Assembly (NCBI RefSeq): GCF_007997155.1
Contig: NZ_VORT01000006.1
Span: forward strand, 169,300 to 233,299
From: Aequorivita antarctica
GTDB taxonomy: Bacteria > Bacteroidota > Bacteroidia > Flavobacteriales > Flavobacteriaceae
Direction of reading: 5' to 3'
Length of the DNA: 64,000 nucleotides
Part shown: positions 53,353-61,661 of the stretch, piece by piece
Numbering within the stretch: the first letter of the stretch is position 1
Layout: every line of letters begins with the position of its first letter
Program-made: the position numbers and the translations under genes
The notes under the pieces: model-generated
The model's input: the letters and a program-made list of their open reading frames with translations, nothing else
What the model was told of the DNA's origin: nothing
The model's database searches: none

Positions 53353-54831
53353 TTGGATTTAACCATTGAAAACATTTTACTTGTTGGTTCGTTATTGCTT
53401 TTTATAAGTATTATAGCGGGTAAAACTTCTTATAAATTTGGTGTTCCCACCTTAGTTCTTTTCTTGGGAATTGGGATGCTAGCGGGTGAGGATGGCATTG
53501 GTGGCATCAGCTTTGATGATCCGCAACTCGCACAATTGATAGGCATAATTTCATTAAATTTCATTCTTTTTTCAGGGGGTCTTGATACCGACTGGAAAGC
53601 TGTAAAGCCTATAGTGAAAGAAGGTTTTGTGCTTTCAACTCTTGGGGTTTTATTGACAGCTGTTGGCCTGGGAACTTTTGTTTATTACGTAACAGATTTC
53701 ACCATTTATGAAAGTTTGCTCTTGGGAAGTATAGTTTCCTCAACAGATGCGGCTGCCGTATTTTCCATTTTACGATCTAAAAACCTAGCGCTCCGTGCTA
53801 ACTTGCGTCCCACCCTCGAGATGGAAAGTGGGAGTAACGACCCTATGGCCTATGTGTTGACCATTGCTTTTCTGGGTTTGGTAATCAATCAGGATAAAGG
53901 ATTGGCCTCCATGATTCCGTTGTTTTTTCAACAAATGATTATTGGAACCATAGCTGGATTTGGTTTTGGAAAGTTAAGCAAGATTATAATCAATAAAATC
54001 AACCTAGATTTTGAAGGCTTATATCCAGTGCTTGTAATTGCATTGATGTTTATTACTTTTTCCGTAACCGATTTTGTGGGAGGTAACGGCTTTTTAGCTA
54101 TTTATATTTGTGCTGTCTTCTTGGGGAACCAATACTTAATCCATAAGAAAACCATTCTTAAAATGTATGATGGCTTGGCGTGGTTGATGCAGATTGTGCT
54201 TTTCTTAACCTTGGGTCTTTTAGTGTTTCCATCACAGATTGTTCCCGTAATTGGCATCGGACTTATAATATCTTTGTTTTTAATTTTTGTGGCGCGTCCT
54301 GCGGCGGTTTTTATAAGTTTGATTCCCTTTAAAATGAAATTGCGAAGACGGTTTTATATTTCTTGGGTTGGATTACGCGGAGCCGTGCCAATTGTATTCG
54401 CAACCTACCCTTTATTAGCTGGCATTGACAAGGCCAATATGATGTTTAATATTGTGTTTTTCATTTCACTCACCTCTATTTTGATTCAAGGAACGACCCT
54501 TTCAGTAGTTGCAAAATGGTTAAAGGTGAGTATTCCCAGCGAGGAGAAAAAAATAACTCCCTCAGAAAAATTCCTTGAGGAACATCCCAAAACAGAAATG
54601 CGGGAGATAGGTATTGCAAATGGAAACAAGGTGGTGGGTAAAAAAATTGTGGATATTGAATTCCCCAAAACCGCAATTATCGCAATGATAAAAAGGGATG
54701 AAAAATACATTACCCCCAACGGTGGTACTGTAATTATGGAAGATGATGTGCTCATTGTTCTTTCTGAAAATAAAAAGGGTATCAAAAAGGTTTTCAAAGC
54801 TTTAAACATTCAAGAATTTTCAGCTGCTTAA
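53353..54831 (+). CDS. Potassium/cation-proton antiporter (CPA1, NhaP2-like) with RCK-C domain
   Basis: 492 residues from the TTG at 53353 (DLTIENILLVGSLLLFISII), preferred because upstream residues are not membrane-like; TTG 53320 is an alternative. About 12 transmembrane helices carry the CPA1 pattern, with SSTDAAAVFSIL and MESGSNDPMAYVLT holding the ion-binding aspartates. The last 80 residues (MREIGIANGNKVVGKKIVDI ... VIMEDDVLIVLSE) are a TrkA-C/RCK-C regulatory domain, so activity may be controlled by a small ligand. It exports K+ or Na+ in exchange for protons. Confidence 0.9.
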   Translation: MDLTIENILLVGSLLLFISIIAGKTSYKFGVPTLVLFLGIGMLAGEDGIGGISFDDPQLAQLIGIISLNFILFSGGLDTDWKAVKPIVKEGFVLSTLGVLLTAVGLGTFVYYVTDFTIYESLLLGSIVSSTDAAAVFSILRSKNLALRANLRPTLEMESGSNDPMAYVLTIAFLGLVINQDKGLASMIPLFFQQMIIGTIAGFGFGKLSKIIINKINLDFEGLYPVLVIALMFITFSVTDFVGGNGFLAIYICAVFLGNQYLIHKKTILKMYDGLAWLMQIVLFLTLGLLVFPSQIVPVIGIGLIISLFLIFVARPAAVFISLIPFKMKLRRRFYISWVGLRGAVPIVFATYPLLAGIDKANMMFNIVFFISLTSILIQGTTLSVVAKWLKVSIPSEEKKITPSEKFLEEHPKTEMREIGIANGNKVVGKKIVDIEFPKTAIIAMIKRDEKYITPNGGTVIMEDDVLIVLSENKKGIKKVFKALNIQEFSAA

Positions 54832-55674
54832 ATTTGAATAACGGGTTTTAGAAATACTTTTGGCGTCGTATTTTTTTATTTCTTGGGCAGCAAGTAATTC
54901 TATTTTAGAATATTTCAAACTGAAATGAGGGAGAATTTTGTTTTCAAATTCATTTAAAAAAGACGGATAACTCACAACAAGTTTTTTTCCGGAGCGAGCT
55001 TTTTCAGCACCATTTTTATGTGCTTCAACCATGGCTGAAAGATAATCTTCAAAAGATTCGGTCTGTACATTTTCGCCCAAAAAGTATTTCTGAAGTATAG
55101 GTGTTGGATGGTAAAACCATTCCACAAAACCAAGACCAGATTTTGAAAGACTTTGAACAACTTCCTCAGTTTTTCTGTCTATGAATATCCACGGTACTTC
55201 TGGATATGCTTTTTGAAAAAGATTGATAAAAAACACATTCCACGAACTAAGTTTGAAAATTAGCTGCTCTGCCTCGCCCAATGACTGTAAATAAGCGTCA
55301 ATTATGGTTTTGAGGCTTTTTAACAGCATTGTTTCCTCGAGATTATAGAACACTTTAGAAATTAAGAGCCCGTTGATGGCTTCTGTTTCGGAAACTATGC
55401 GTGTCTTTTTTGAAGCACCAAGCATGTTTGCCAGCAGGGTGGAACCGCAGTGGGAAGTATGGAAAATAAAGCCTTTTAGTTTTAATGATCCTACATTAAC
55501 TGAATTTGATTCAGCGCTTAAGTCAATTTTTTTTCGGTTAGAATTCATTGAGCGAACCAAAGGAACAGCATCATTAAAAAAAGGATAATCAAAAACTTTC
55601 GACGGTAATTTTTCGGTGATAACAATGGGCTTTTCACTTACTTGCGTATAAATGGGGAAATAAAGTTTTTTCAA
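54820..55674 (-). CDS. Sulfotransferase-like P-loop protein
   Basis: 284 residues. LKGFIFHTSHCGSTLLANMLG is the 5'-phosphosulfate-binding loop, and FKLSSWNVFFINLFQKAYPEVPWIFIDRK matches the second PAPS-binding region. The cytoplasmic protein would transfer sulfate from PAPS to an unknown acceptor. Its 3' end overlaps the end of the antiporter gene by 12 nt in a convergent arrangement. The divergent 5' flank is not informative. Confidence 0.8.
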   Translation of the reverse strand: MKKLYFPIYTQVSEKPIVITEKLPSKVFDYPFFNDAVPLVRSMNSNRKKIDLSAESNSVNVGSLKLKGFIFHTSHCGSTLLANMLGASKKTRIVSETEAINGLLISKVFYNLEETMLLKSLKTIIDAYLQSLGEAEQLIFKLSSWNVFFINLFQKAYPEVPWIFIDRKTEEVVQSLSKSGLGFVEWFYHPTPILQKYFLGENVQTESFEDYLSAMVEAHKNGAEKARSGKKLVVSYPSFLNEFENKILPHFSLKYSKIELLAAQEIKKYDAKSISKTRYSNLSS

Positions 55675-55863
55675 ATTGAAATATTTAAAATAATAGGGTA
55701 TGAAGCTACAAAATGTGATTTAAAAGGAGCAAAATATTAAAAGGAGAATTACTATTTTTCCTTTAACTTTGAAAATAATGAATACCATTTACACAACTAA
55801 TTGAACTATTGTGGTTATGGGTAAGCAAATATTAAGATGTTTTCTATTCATTAGTTTTATAAA

Positions 55864-56445
55864 ATGTCTTTTCTCAAAATATTATATACAGGTGAATATC
55901 ACATTATAAAAAACTTTTATAAAATATCACAAATCACAACCTTATTATTGCTTATTGGAATATTTGTGGCCTGTGAAGAACCCAAGGGTATTAGCTCCTA
56001 TCAATCTAATCATTGGGAAGACCATTATGTTGATCCTGAAATTTCGGGGCAGAAAGGGGATTCGCTCCAAAAAGGGAAGACCTATTTGAGCATCTACTCG
56101 CACATTTACAGTTTTTCGTTGGAAAAATCGCAGAGCTTAACCGCTATGGTTAGTCTTCGGAATGTGAGCGATACGGACACTATCTACATTTCAAAAGCAG
56201 ATTATTACGATACTGAAGGACTATTAATACGCCATTATTTCAAAAAACCTATCTATTTAAAACCTTTGGAAACTGTGGAGATAGTGATTGACGAAATAGA
56301 CAACCACGGCGGCAGTGGCGCCAATTTTATTTTTGAATGGACTACAAAATACACAACTCCCGAACCGCTTTTTGAGGCAATTATGACTTCGCTTCGTGGT
56401 TCGCAGGGATTGAGTTTTACTACCATTGGAAGAAGAATTGATTGA
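55864..56445 (+). CDS. DUF3124 lipoprotein
   Basis: 193 residues. The N-terminus has a hydrophobic segment followed by lipobox FVAC (about residue 37), so an ATG start further downstream would not preserve it; the first ATG is kept, although the leader of about 36 residues is long. The domain has KTYLSIYSHIYSFSLEKSQS, TAMVSLRNVSDTDTIYISKA and VEIVIDEIDNHGGSGANFIF, the DUF3124 pattern. Function is unknown. It is followed by a repetitive region before yaaA. Confidence 0.82.
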   Translation: MSFLKILYTGEYHIIKNFYKISQITTLLLLIGIFVACEEPKGISSYQSNHWEDHYVDPEISGQKGDSLQKGKTYLSIYSHIYSFSLEKSQSLTAMVSLRNVSDTDTIYISKADYYDTEGLLIRHYFKKPIYLKPLETVEIVIDEIDNHGGSGANFIFEWTTKYTTPEPLFEAIMTSLRGSQGLSFTTIGRRID

Positions 56446-56452
56446 AACTTGA

Positions 56453-56626
56453 AATACGAAGTCCGAGCGACGAACGACGAGCGACGAGCGAAATTTGAAA
56501 TACGAAATACGAAATACGAGCGAAGAGCGAAGAGGTAAATTTAAAATACGAAATGCTAGCGACGAGCTACGAAATAAAAGCGAGGGACGAAGTGCTAGGT
56601 TTTGAAATTCCAAATTCCGAATGAAT
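56453..56626. repeat. Degenerate GAAATACGA / GCGACGA repeat region
   Basis: A 170-nt stretch made of GAAATACGAAATACGAAATAC-type and GAGCGACGAGCGAAGAGCGA-type repeats, almost entirely purine plus C and T spacers. It is in the gap between the DUF3124 gene and yaaA. It has no coding signal; a minus-strand open frame across it (SSLVFR repeats) is a translation of the repeat. Confidence 0.75.
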
Positions 56627-56692
56627 TCATCCCGAATTAACGAATCAGAAATTCCAATTGTTTTCGTTATTTTTGAAGAAAAAGCTAAGTAG

Positions 56693-57454
56693 ATGAAAAT
56701 AGTAATTTCCCCAGCCAAAACGCTAGATCTTGAATCCAAACTCCCCACCACCCGCGCTACGCAACCCAAATTTTTGGAAGCTGCTGAAATGATAAATAGC
56801 AAGTTGGAGCGCAAAAGCAAAAAAGCAATTGGCAAGCTGATGTATATCAGCGATAAACTGGCGGAGCTCAATTACCAACGATATAAAGAATTTAATACTC
56901 CTTTCACAAAAGAAAATGCCCGCCCTGCGGTTTACGCTTTTGCAGGTGACGTTTATACGGGTTTGGATGCATACACCATCCCTTCAGAAAAGCTTGATCT
57001 GTTACAAAATTCACTCCGCATACTTTCTGGAATGTACGGTTTGTTGCGCCCTTTGGATTTAATGCAGCCTTATCGTTTGGAAATGGGAACGAAACTTCCC
57101 GTAAACCATAAAAAAGATTTGTATTCCTTTTGGAAAAATACACTTACAGAAACCTTAAACGAAGAGTTGGAAGATGATGAACTTTTCTTAAATCTTGCAA
57201 GTGTAGAATATTTTAACGCTATAGACGAAAAGAAACTTAAGGTGCCTGTAATTTCTCCTGTTTTTAAAGATTTCAAAAACGGGGAATTGAAGATAATCTC
57301 TTTCTTCGCAAAAAAAGCGCGCGGTAGTATGGTGCGTTTTGTTATCGATAAAAATGTAACGACCTTGGATGAATTAAAGGGGTTTGATTATGATGGTTAT
57401 GGCTATAGTGAAGAATATACAGAGAAGGAGAATGAGCCTGTTTTTATACGGTAA
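56693..57454 (+). CDS. yaaA: YaaA-family peroxide stress protein
   Basis: 253 residues. [20 protein letters not shown] is the highly conserved N-terminus of the YaaA/DUF328 family. [40 protein letters not shown] and LIVASVEYF-like [13 protein letters not shown] support it. Family members limit intracellular iron and protect DNA from hydrogen peroxide and bind DNA. Cytoplasmic. Probably co-transcribed with the following glycosylase-like gene. Confidence 0.93.
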   Translation: MKIVISPAKTLDLESKLPTTRATQPKFLEAAEMINSKLERKSKKAIGKLMYISDKLAELNYQRYKEFNTPFTKENARPAVYAFAGDVYTGLDAYTIPSEKLDLLQNSLRILSGMYGLLRPLDLMQPYRLEMGTKLPVNHKKDLYSFWKNTLTETLNEELEDDELFLNLASVEYFNAIDEKKLKVPVISPVFKDFKNGELKIISFFAKKARGSMVRFVIDKNVTTLDELKGFDYDGYGYSEEYTEKENEPVFIR

Positions 57455-57526
57455 GCTCAAAGCTGAAAGTTTCAAGTTTCAAGTTGGGTTTAATCGACAA
57501 TCATAAATCTAAAATCGTTAATCAAT

Positions 57527-58186
57527 TTGTTCCACCACATTCACCCATACCCACCTTTCATTCCAGAATCTGCCACTAAACTGATTGTTGGTACCTTGCC
57601 GCCGCCGCGTTTCACAACTGGCGAGTTGAAGGAAGGTGATGTAGATTTCTGTTATGGAAGTCGCGACGGACAGTTGTGGCCCATTTTAGACATGATATTC
57701 GGCTTAGATTTAAAATTTGAAACCACTGCTGAGGCAATTGAACAACGCGAGCACTTCCTTATAAAAAGAGGTATTGGCATTTGCGATATGGTTGCATCTG
57801 CAAGACGTGAAAAAGTGGATGCTTCAGATATTGGGATGCTTGAAGTAGAGCTGCGAGATTTGGTTGCCGTGCTTCAGCAAAATCATAAAATAGATACGCT
57901 GCTTTTTACAGGTGGAAACAGTAAAAATGGTCCAGAATATTTCTTCCGAAGAAAACTGAAAGAATACAATATTTCGTTGAAATTGGTTTCAAACAAAGTG
58001 CCCCGAATTCATACACTTCAACTGCCAGATAACGGTCGAATTGTTAAAACCGTTTCCTTGATTGCCCCTTCGGGAGCAGCAAATAGAGCTGTAGGCACCC
58101 TTTTGGATTACAAAAAAATGAAGGACAAATTTCCCGAAAAAACAACTATCGATTTTCGGGTAGCCCAATACCGTCCTTTTTTCTAA
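57527..58186 (+). CDS. Uracil-DNA-glycosylase superfamily protein
   Basis: 219 residues from a TTG start; no ATG precedes the conserved N-terminus. LIVGTLPPPR occupies the position of UDG motif A, and SLIAPSGAANRAVG that of the C-terminal DNA-intercalation motif; LLFTGGNSKNG is the middle strand. It most resembles Mug-like or family 6 deoxyinosine/mismatch glycosylases. It would remove deaminated bases from DNA. It lies 72 nt after yaaA on the same strand, so both may form a DNA-protection unit. Confidence 0.75.
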   Translation: MFHHIHPYPPFIPESATKLIVGTLPPPRFTTGELKEGDVDFCYGSRDGQLWPILDMIFGLDLKFETTAEAIEQREHFLIKRGIGICDMVASARREKVDASDIGMLEVELRDLVAVLQQNHKIDTLLFTGGNSKNGPEYFFRRKLKEYNISLKLVSNKVPRIHTLQLPDNGRIVKTVSLIAPSGAANRAVGTLLDYKKMKDKFPEKTTIDFRVAQYRPFF

Positions 58187-58188
58187 AC

Positions 58189-61100
58189 TTACGATTTAAA
58201 GTTAAAAATCTGTAGTGGCCCATTATTGCTAACAACTATAAACATTTCGTTACCGTTAATCTTGATAGATTTCATGTTCTTTGAATCGCTGGCTATAAAT
58301 GGAACATATTCTCTGGAATAGTTAAAACTGCCTTTGCCATCACCCAACAATACATAACCGTAATTGCTGTCATAACGAATGGTTTCCACTTCGGCATCAT
58401 AAATGGCGCCAACACCCATAATATCCATATTTCCATCGTTGTTGAAATCGCGGGAAATAAAAGAAAGGGTAGGACCCAACTGTGCTTCGTTTGGTAATCT
58501 TTTCACTTTAAACTTTCCGCCACCCAAGTTTTCTGCGTACATACTTTCAAAATCATGGCAAGTTAGTTTAAAAGCGTCTTTAAGCTCTTCTTCGCCGTAA
58601 ATACCGTTCATATCCAATGTTGAAAATTCCTTATAGCTTTTTATCTTATCGAGCAAGAATGGGTTTTGTTGGCTGCTACATTCTTTTCCACGCACTGGGA
58701 CAAGTCTTCCGTCGTTGATTTTGCTCATCGCTACATCAAAGCTGCCGTTATTGTCAAAATCTTTGGCATAAATAAACAGCGGTTTTTCTTCGGAAGGATG
58801 AAATTTATTGTTCCCACCAATGTTTCCAAAAACATAATCTTCATCGCCGTCACCATCAAAATCTGCGGCACTGACTGTAAACCACCAACCTTCGGTGTTT
58901 TCAAGTCCTGTTGTATTTTCGTTTTTGGTGAAACTTCCTTTATTGTTGGTGAAAATGGTTGGAGCCATCCACTCTCCGGTTACCAAAAGGTCAAGGTCTT
59001 TATCGTTGTCATAATCTGTAAAGACAGCTTCGGAAACCATTCCTATTTCTTTAAGTGAAGGGTTTTCTCCAGTTGCATCTTTAAATATTCCGTTTTCGTT
59101 TTTAAGAAGATAGGAGCGTGGGGAAAGCGGGTATTTTTTTGGAACTACATTTCCGCCAACAAATAAATCTAGGTCGCCATCAGCGTCATAATCTGCAGCC
59201 ACAACACTTTTTCCAGAAACCAACATGGTTGGTAAAGCTTGTTTTTTGTAGGTAAAATTGCCTTTGCCATCATTCATAAACAGTCTGTCCTGTAAAAGCG
59301 GGCTATTTTCATCCAGTTCATAGCCAGCGCTTGCCACATAAAGGTCTTGGTCGCCATCGCCATCAGCATCAAAAAAGAGTGCATTTGCATCTTCATATTT
59401 TGCATTGTTTTTCCAAAGCGCTTCGTTTGTTTTTGTGAAATTTCCATCTGCTTTTTGAATGTATAAAGCGGCTTCGGCTCCTGCGGCATTACCTGCAAAA
59501 AAGTCGTCTAGTCCATCCCCATTAACGTCGGCCACGGCAAGACCACTGCCTTTAGTGGATTGTTTTTGGGGAATGAGAAGTTGAAGTGAAAAATCGTCAA
59601 AATCGTTCTCTTTCTGCATATAGTCAATTCCTATACTTGCAGGATCTATACTTGATTTTTTGGAAACGGGATTTTGATAAGTAACTGCTCCCACAACTGC
59701 GGTGTTATAATCCACATTATACATTTTGTTGCTTTTAGGGTTGTTCAGTTTTGAAATTTTTCCATCGGGCCATTGCACGACCACTTCGTCCACTTTATCG
59801 TTCTTGCCTAGTCCAAAATGAAGTATATCTGTCACAGAAGATTCAAAACCACGGGCAAGATACAACTGCTGAAATTGAATAGTATCTGCCTTTTTCACAT
59901 AGACTTTCGCTCCAATTCCCAAGGAATTATTGCTTGGACCTTTCAGTTTTACTTGAAGATAATTGTTGTTGGCATTGTTTCGGTAAAGCCCTACCTCGTC
60001 GTCTATGTTGTTTATTATAAGATCCAAATCACCGTCATTGTCAAGGTCGGCATAAGCTGCTCCGTTTGAAAAAGTTGGGTCTTCCATTCCCCATTCCTTC
60101 ATCCTTTTAGAAAAAGTAAGGTCGCCATTGTTTTTGTAGATATAATTGTTCAGTTTCTGAGAGGGCAGCATTTTTTGCACTTCTTCCAACGTCATCTGTT
60201 CATTGTTGGCTATTTTTTTCTTCATCTCCGTTCTGAAATCTTGGTTGGTGTAATCCTTGATAACTCCGTTTGTAATAAAGATATCCTTCATTCCATCATT
60301 GTCAAAATCGGCGATAAGTGGTGCCCAGCTCCAGTCGCTTTTTGCTACGCCGCTTAGGAGTGCAGTTTCGTTGAATTTTCCATTGCCTTTGTTATAATGT
60401 AGCATGTTGGTCATATAAGGATGGTTGTAACCAATAGCAACCATTTTGTAGAAATTTTCTGTATTCATGGATGCCATATTCTGCTTGCTGCGCTGATAGC
60501 TTTCAGCAGTCATATCAACAGTTATAAGGTCTGGAAGAAGATCGTTGTTTAGGTCTGCATAATCAGATCCCATACTATAGAACGATATATGGTCTATGCG
60601 ACTGTTTATTTCGTTTTTGAAGGTGCCGTTTTTTTGGTTTATGTACAATTGGTCTGGCTCTAGAAAATCGTTGGAAACATAAATATCGTCCCAGCCATCG
60701 TCATTAAAATCACCCACGGCCGCAGCCAAGCCCCAAGCTTTGTTGTATAGCCTAGCTTCGCCAGTTACTTTTGTGAAAGTAGTGCCGTCATTTCTGTACA
60801 ATTGGTCACTGGTAATCTCTTCAATTTGGTTTTGTATTTCGGCACTTATGGTAGTGTTGTTTTTGAAATCGTAGCGGTAATTAACTATGTAAATATCCAG
60901 ATCGCCATCTTTGTCATAGTCTAACTGGTACGCTTGTGTAGAGTAGCCAGGATCGTCCAGACCCCATTTTTTAGCTTCTTCTTTAAAAGTACCGTCCTTT
61001 TGGTTAACGAATAGCAGATTTCTTCTGCCGTTATCGTCCTTTACTGAGCCTGCTTTGCAAACATAAATATCCAGCCAGCCATCGTTATTGATGTCCAGCA

Positions 61101-61479
61101 TACTAGCCCCGGTTGAAAAACCTTTGTAGTCTTCTGCTTTTGAAGGTGTTGTAATATCTTCAAAAACGAAATTACCTTTGTTTTTATATAATTTATTGGG
61201 TCCCATGGTGGAAATAAAATAAAGATCCTGCAGTCCATCATTGTCAATATCGCCCACGGCCACGCCACCGCCAACATAGATATATGTATAATTTAAAAAG
61301 TTGAAATCTACATCTTCTTTTATCTTGTTCGTGAAATTTAATTGCGAAGTTTCAGAAGTGATTTTTGAATACAATGTAGTCGCATTGTCGGTAAATTCTG
61401 CATCACTTTCCTTTTTTGAAGTTTGTGAGCAAGAAAATAAAAACAGCGATAAAACAAAGGTTAGGAATTGTTTTTTCAT
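58189..61479 (-). CDS. Large FG-GAP/VCBS lipoprotein with ASPIC/UnbV domain
   Basis: 1096 residues. Lipobox FLFSC (Cys17) indicates a lipid anchor on the outer or inner membrane. Many VCBS/FG-GAP loops (DIDNDGLQDLYFIST, DINNDGWLDIYVCK, DYDKDGDLDIYIVN, DADGDGDQDLYVAS) are spread over the protein and probably form two beta-propellers. Between them, at about 515-600, is an ASPIC/UnbV domain (NSLGIGAKVYVKKADTIQ, VDEVVVQWPDGK). No sorting domain. Such proteins are often encoded near polysaccharide-use genes, but here the neighbours do not indicate a substrate. Confidence 0.9.
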   Translation of the reverse strand: MKKQFLTFVLSLFLFSCSQTSKKESDAEFTDNATTLYSKITSETSQLNFTNKIKEDVDFNFLNYTYIYVGGGVAVGDIDNDGLQDLYFISTMGPNKLYKNKGNFVFEDITTPSKAEDYKGFSTGASMLDINNDGWLDIYVCKAGSVKDDNGRRNLLFVNQKDGTFKEEAKKWGLDDPGYSTQAYQLDYDKDGDLDIYIVNYRYDFKNNTTISAEIQNQIEEITSDQLYRNDGTTFTKVTGEARLYNKAWGLAAAVGDFNDDGWDDIYVSNDFLEPDQLYINQKNGTFKNEINSRIDHISFYSMGSDYADLNNDLLPDLITVDMTAESYQRSKQNMASMNTENFYKMVAIGYNHPYMTNMLHYNKGNGKFNETALLSGVAKSDWSWAPLIADFDNDGMKDIFITNGVIKDYTNQDFRTEMKKKIANNEQMTLEEVQKMLPSQKLNNYIYKNNGDLTFSKRMKEWGMEDPTFSNGAAYADLDNDGDLDLIINNIDDEVGLYRNNANNNYLQVKLKGPSNNSLGIGAKVYVKKADTIQFQQLYLARGFESSVTDILHFGLGKNDKVDEVVVQWPDGKISKLNNPKSNKMYNVDYNTAVVGAVTYQNPVSKKSSIDPASIGIDYMQKENDFDDFSLQLLIPQKQSTKGSGLAVADVNGDGLDDFFAGNAAGAEAALYIQKADGNFTKTNEALWKNNAKYEDANALFFDADGDGDQDLYVASAGYELDENSPLLQDRLFMNDGKGNFTYKKQALPTMLVSGKSVVAADYDADGDLDLFVGGNVVPKKYPLSPRSYLLKNENGIFKDATGENPSLKEIGMVSEAVFTDYDNDKDLDLLVTGEWMAPTIFTNNKGSFTKNENTTGLENTEGWWFTVSAADFDGDGDEDYVFGNIGGNNKFHPSEEKPLFIYAKDFDNNGSFDVAMSKINDGRLVPVRGKECSSQQNPFLLDKIKSYKEFSTLDMNGIYGEEELKDAFKLTCHDFESMYAENLGGGKFKVKRLPNEAQLGPTLSFISRDFNNDGNMDIMGVGAIYDAEVETIRYDSNYGYVLLGDGKGSFNYSREYVPFIASDSKNMKSIKINGNEMFIVVSNNGPLQIFNFKS

Positions 61480-61616
61480 AGTAAATGGGGTTAACTGCCT
61501 TTTATACAGATATTTAAAAATACAAATTTATTTTTTTCCTTGGTTAGTTGTAAATAATCCTTAAATGTATAAAATTTTAGTTCAGGGAATTATTTGTCAT
61601 TTAGGATAAATTAAGG

Positions 61617-61624
61617 TATTTTTA
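61617..61624 (+). promoter_or_regulatory. Candidate promoter of the terminal secreted-protein gene
   Basis: TATTTTTA (one base off TAnnTTTG) with TTG at 61594-61596, a spacing of 20 nt, lies 38 nt before the ATG. Confidence 0.4.
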
Positions 61625-61661
61625 ACGACATTTTAACTATTAATTTTAAATTATCAATTTT

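Noticed and set aside
56257..56871. 204-residue minus-strand reading frame
   Set aside because: It is a translation of the GAAATACGA/GCGACGA repeat region and of the antisense of two real genes; SSLVFRxS repeats are an artefact.
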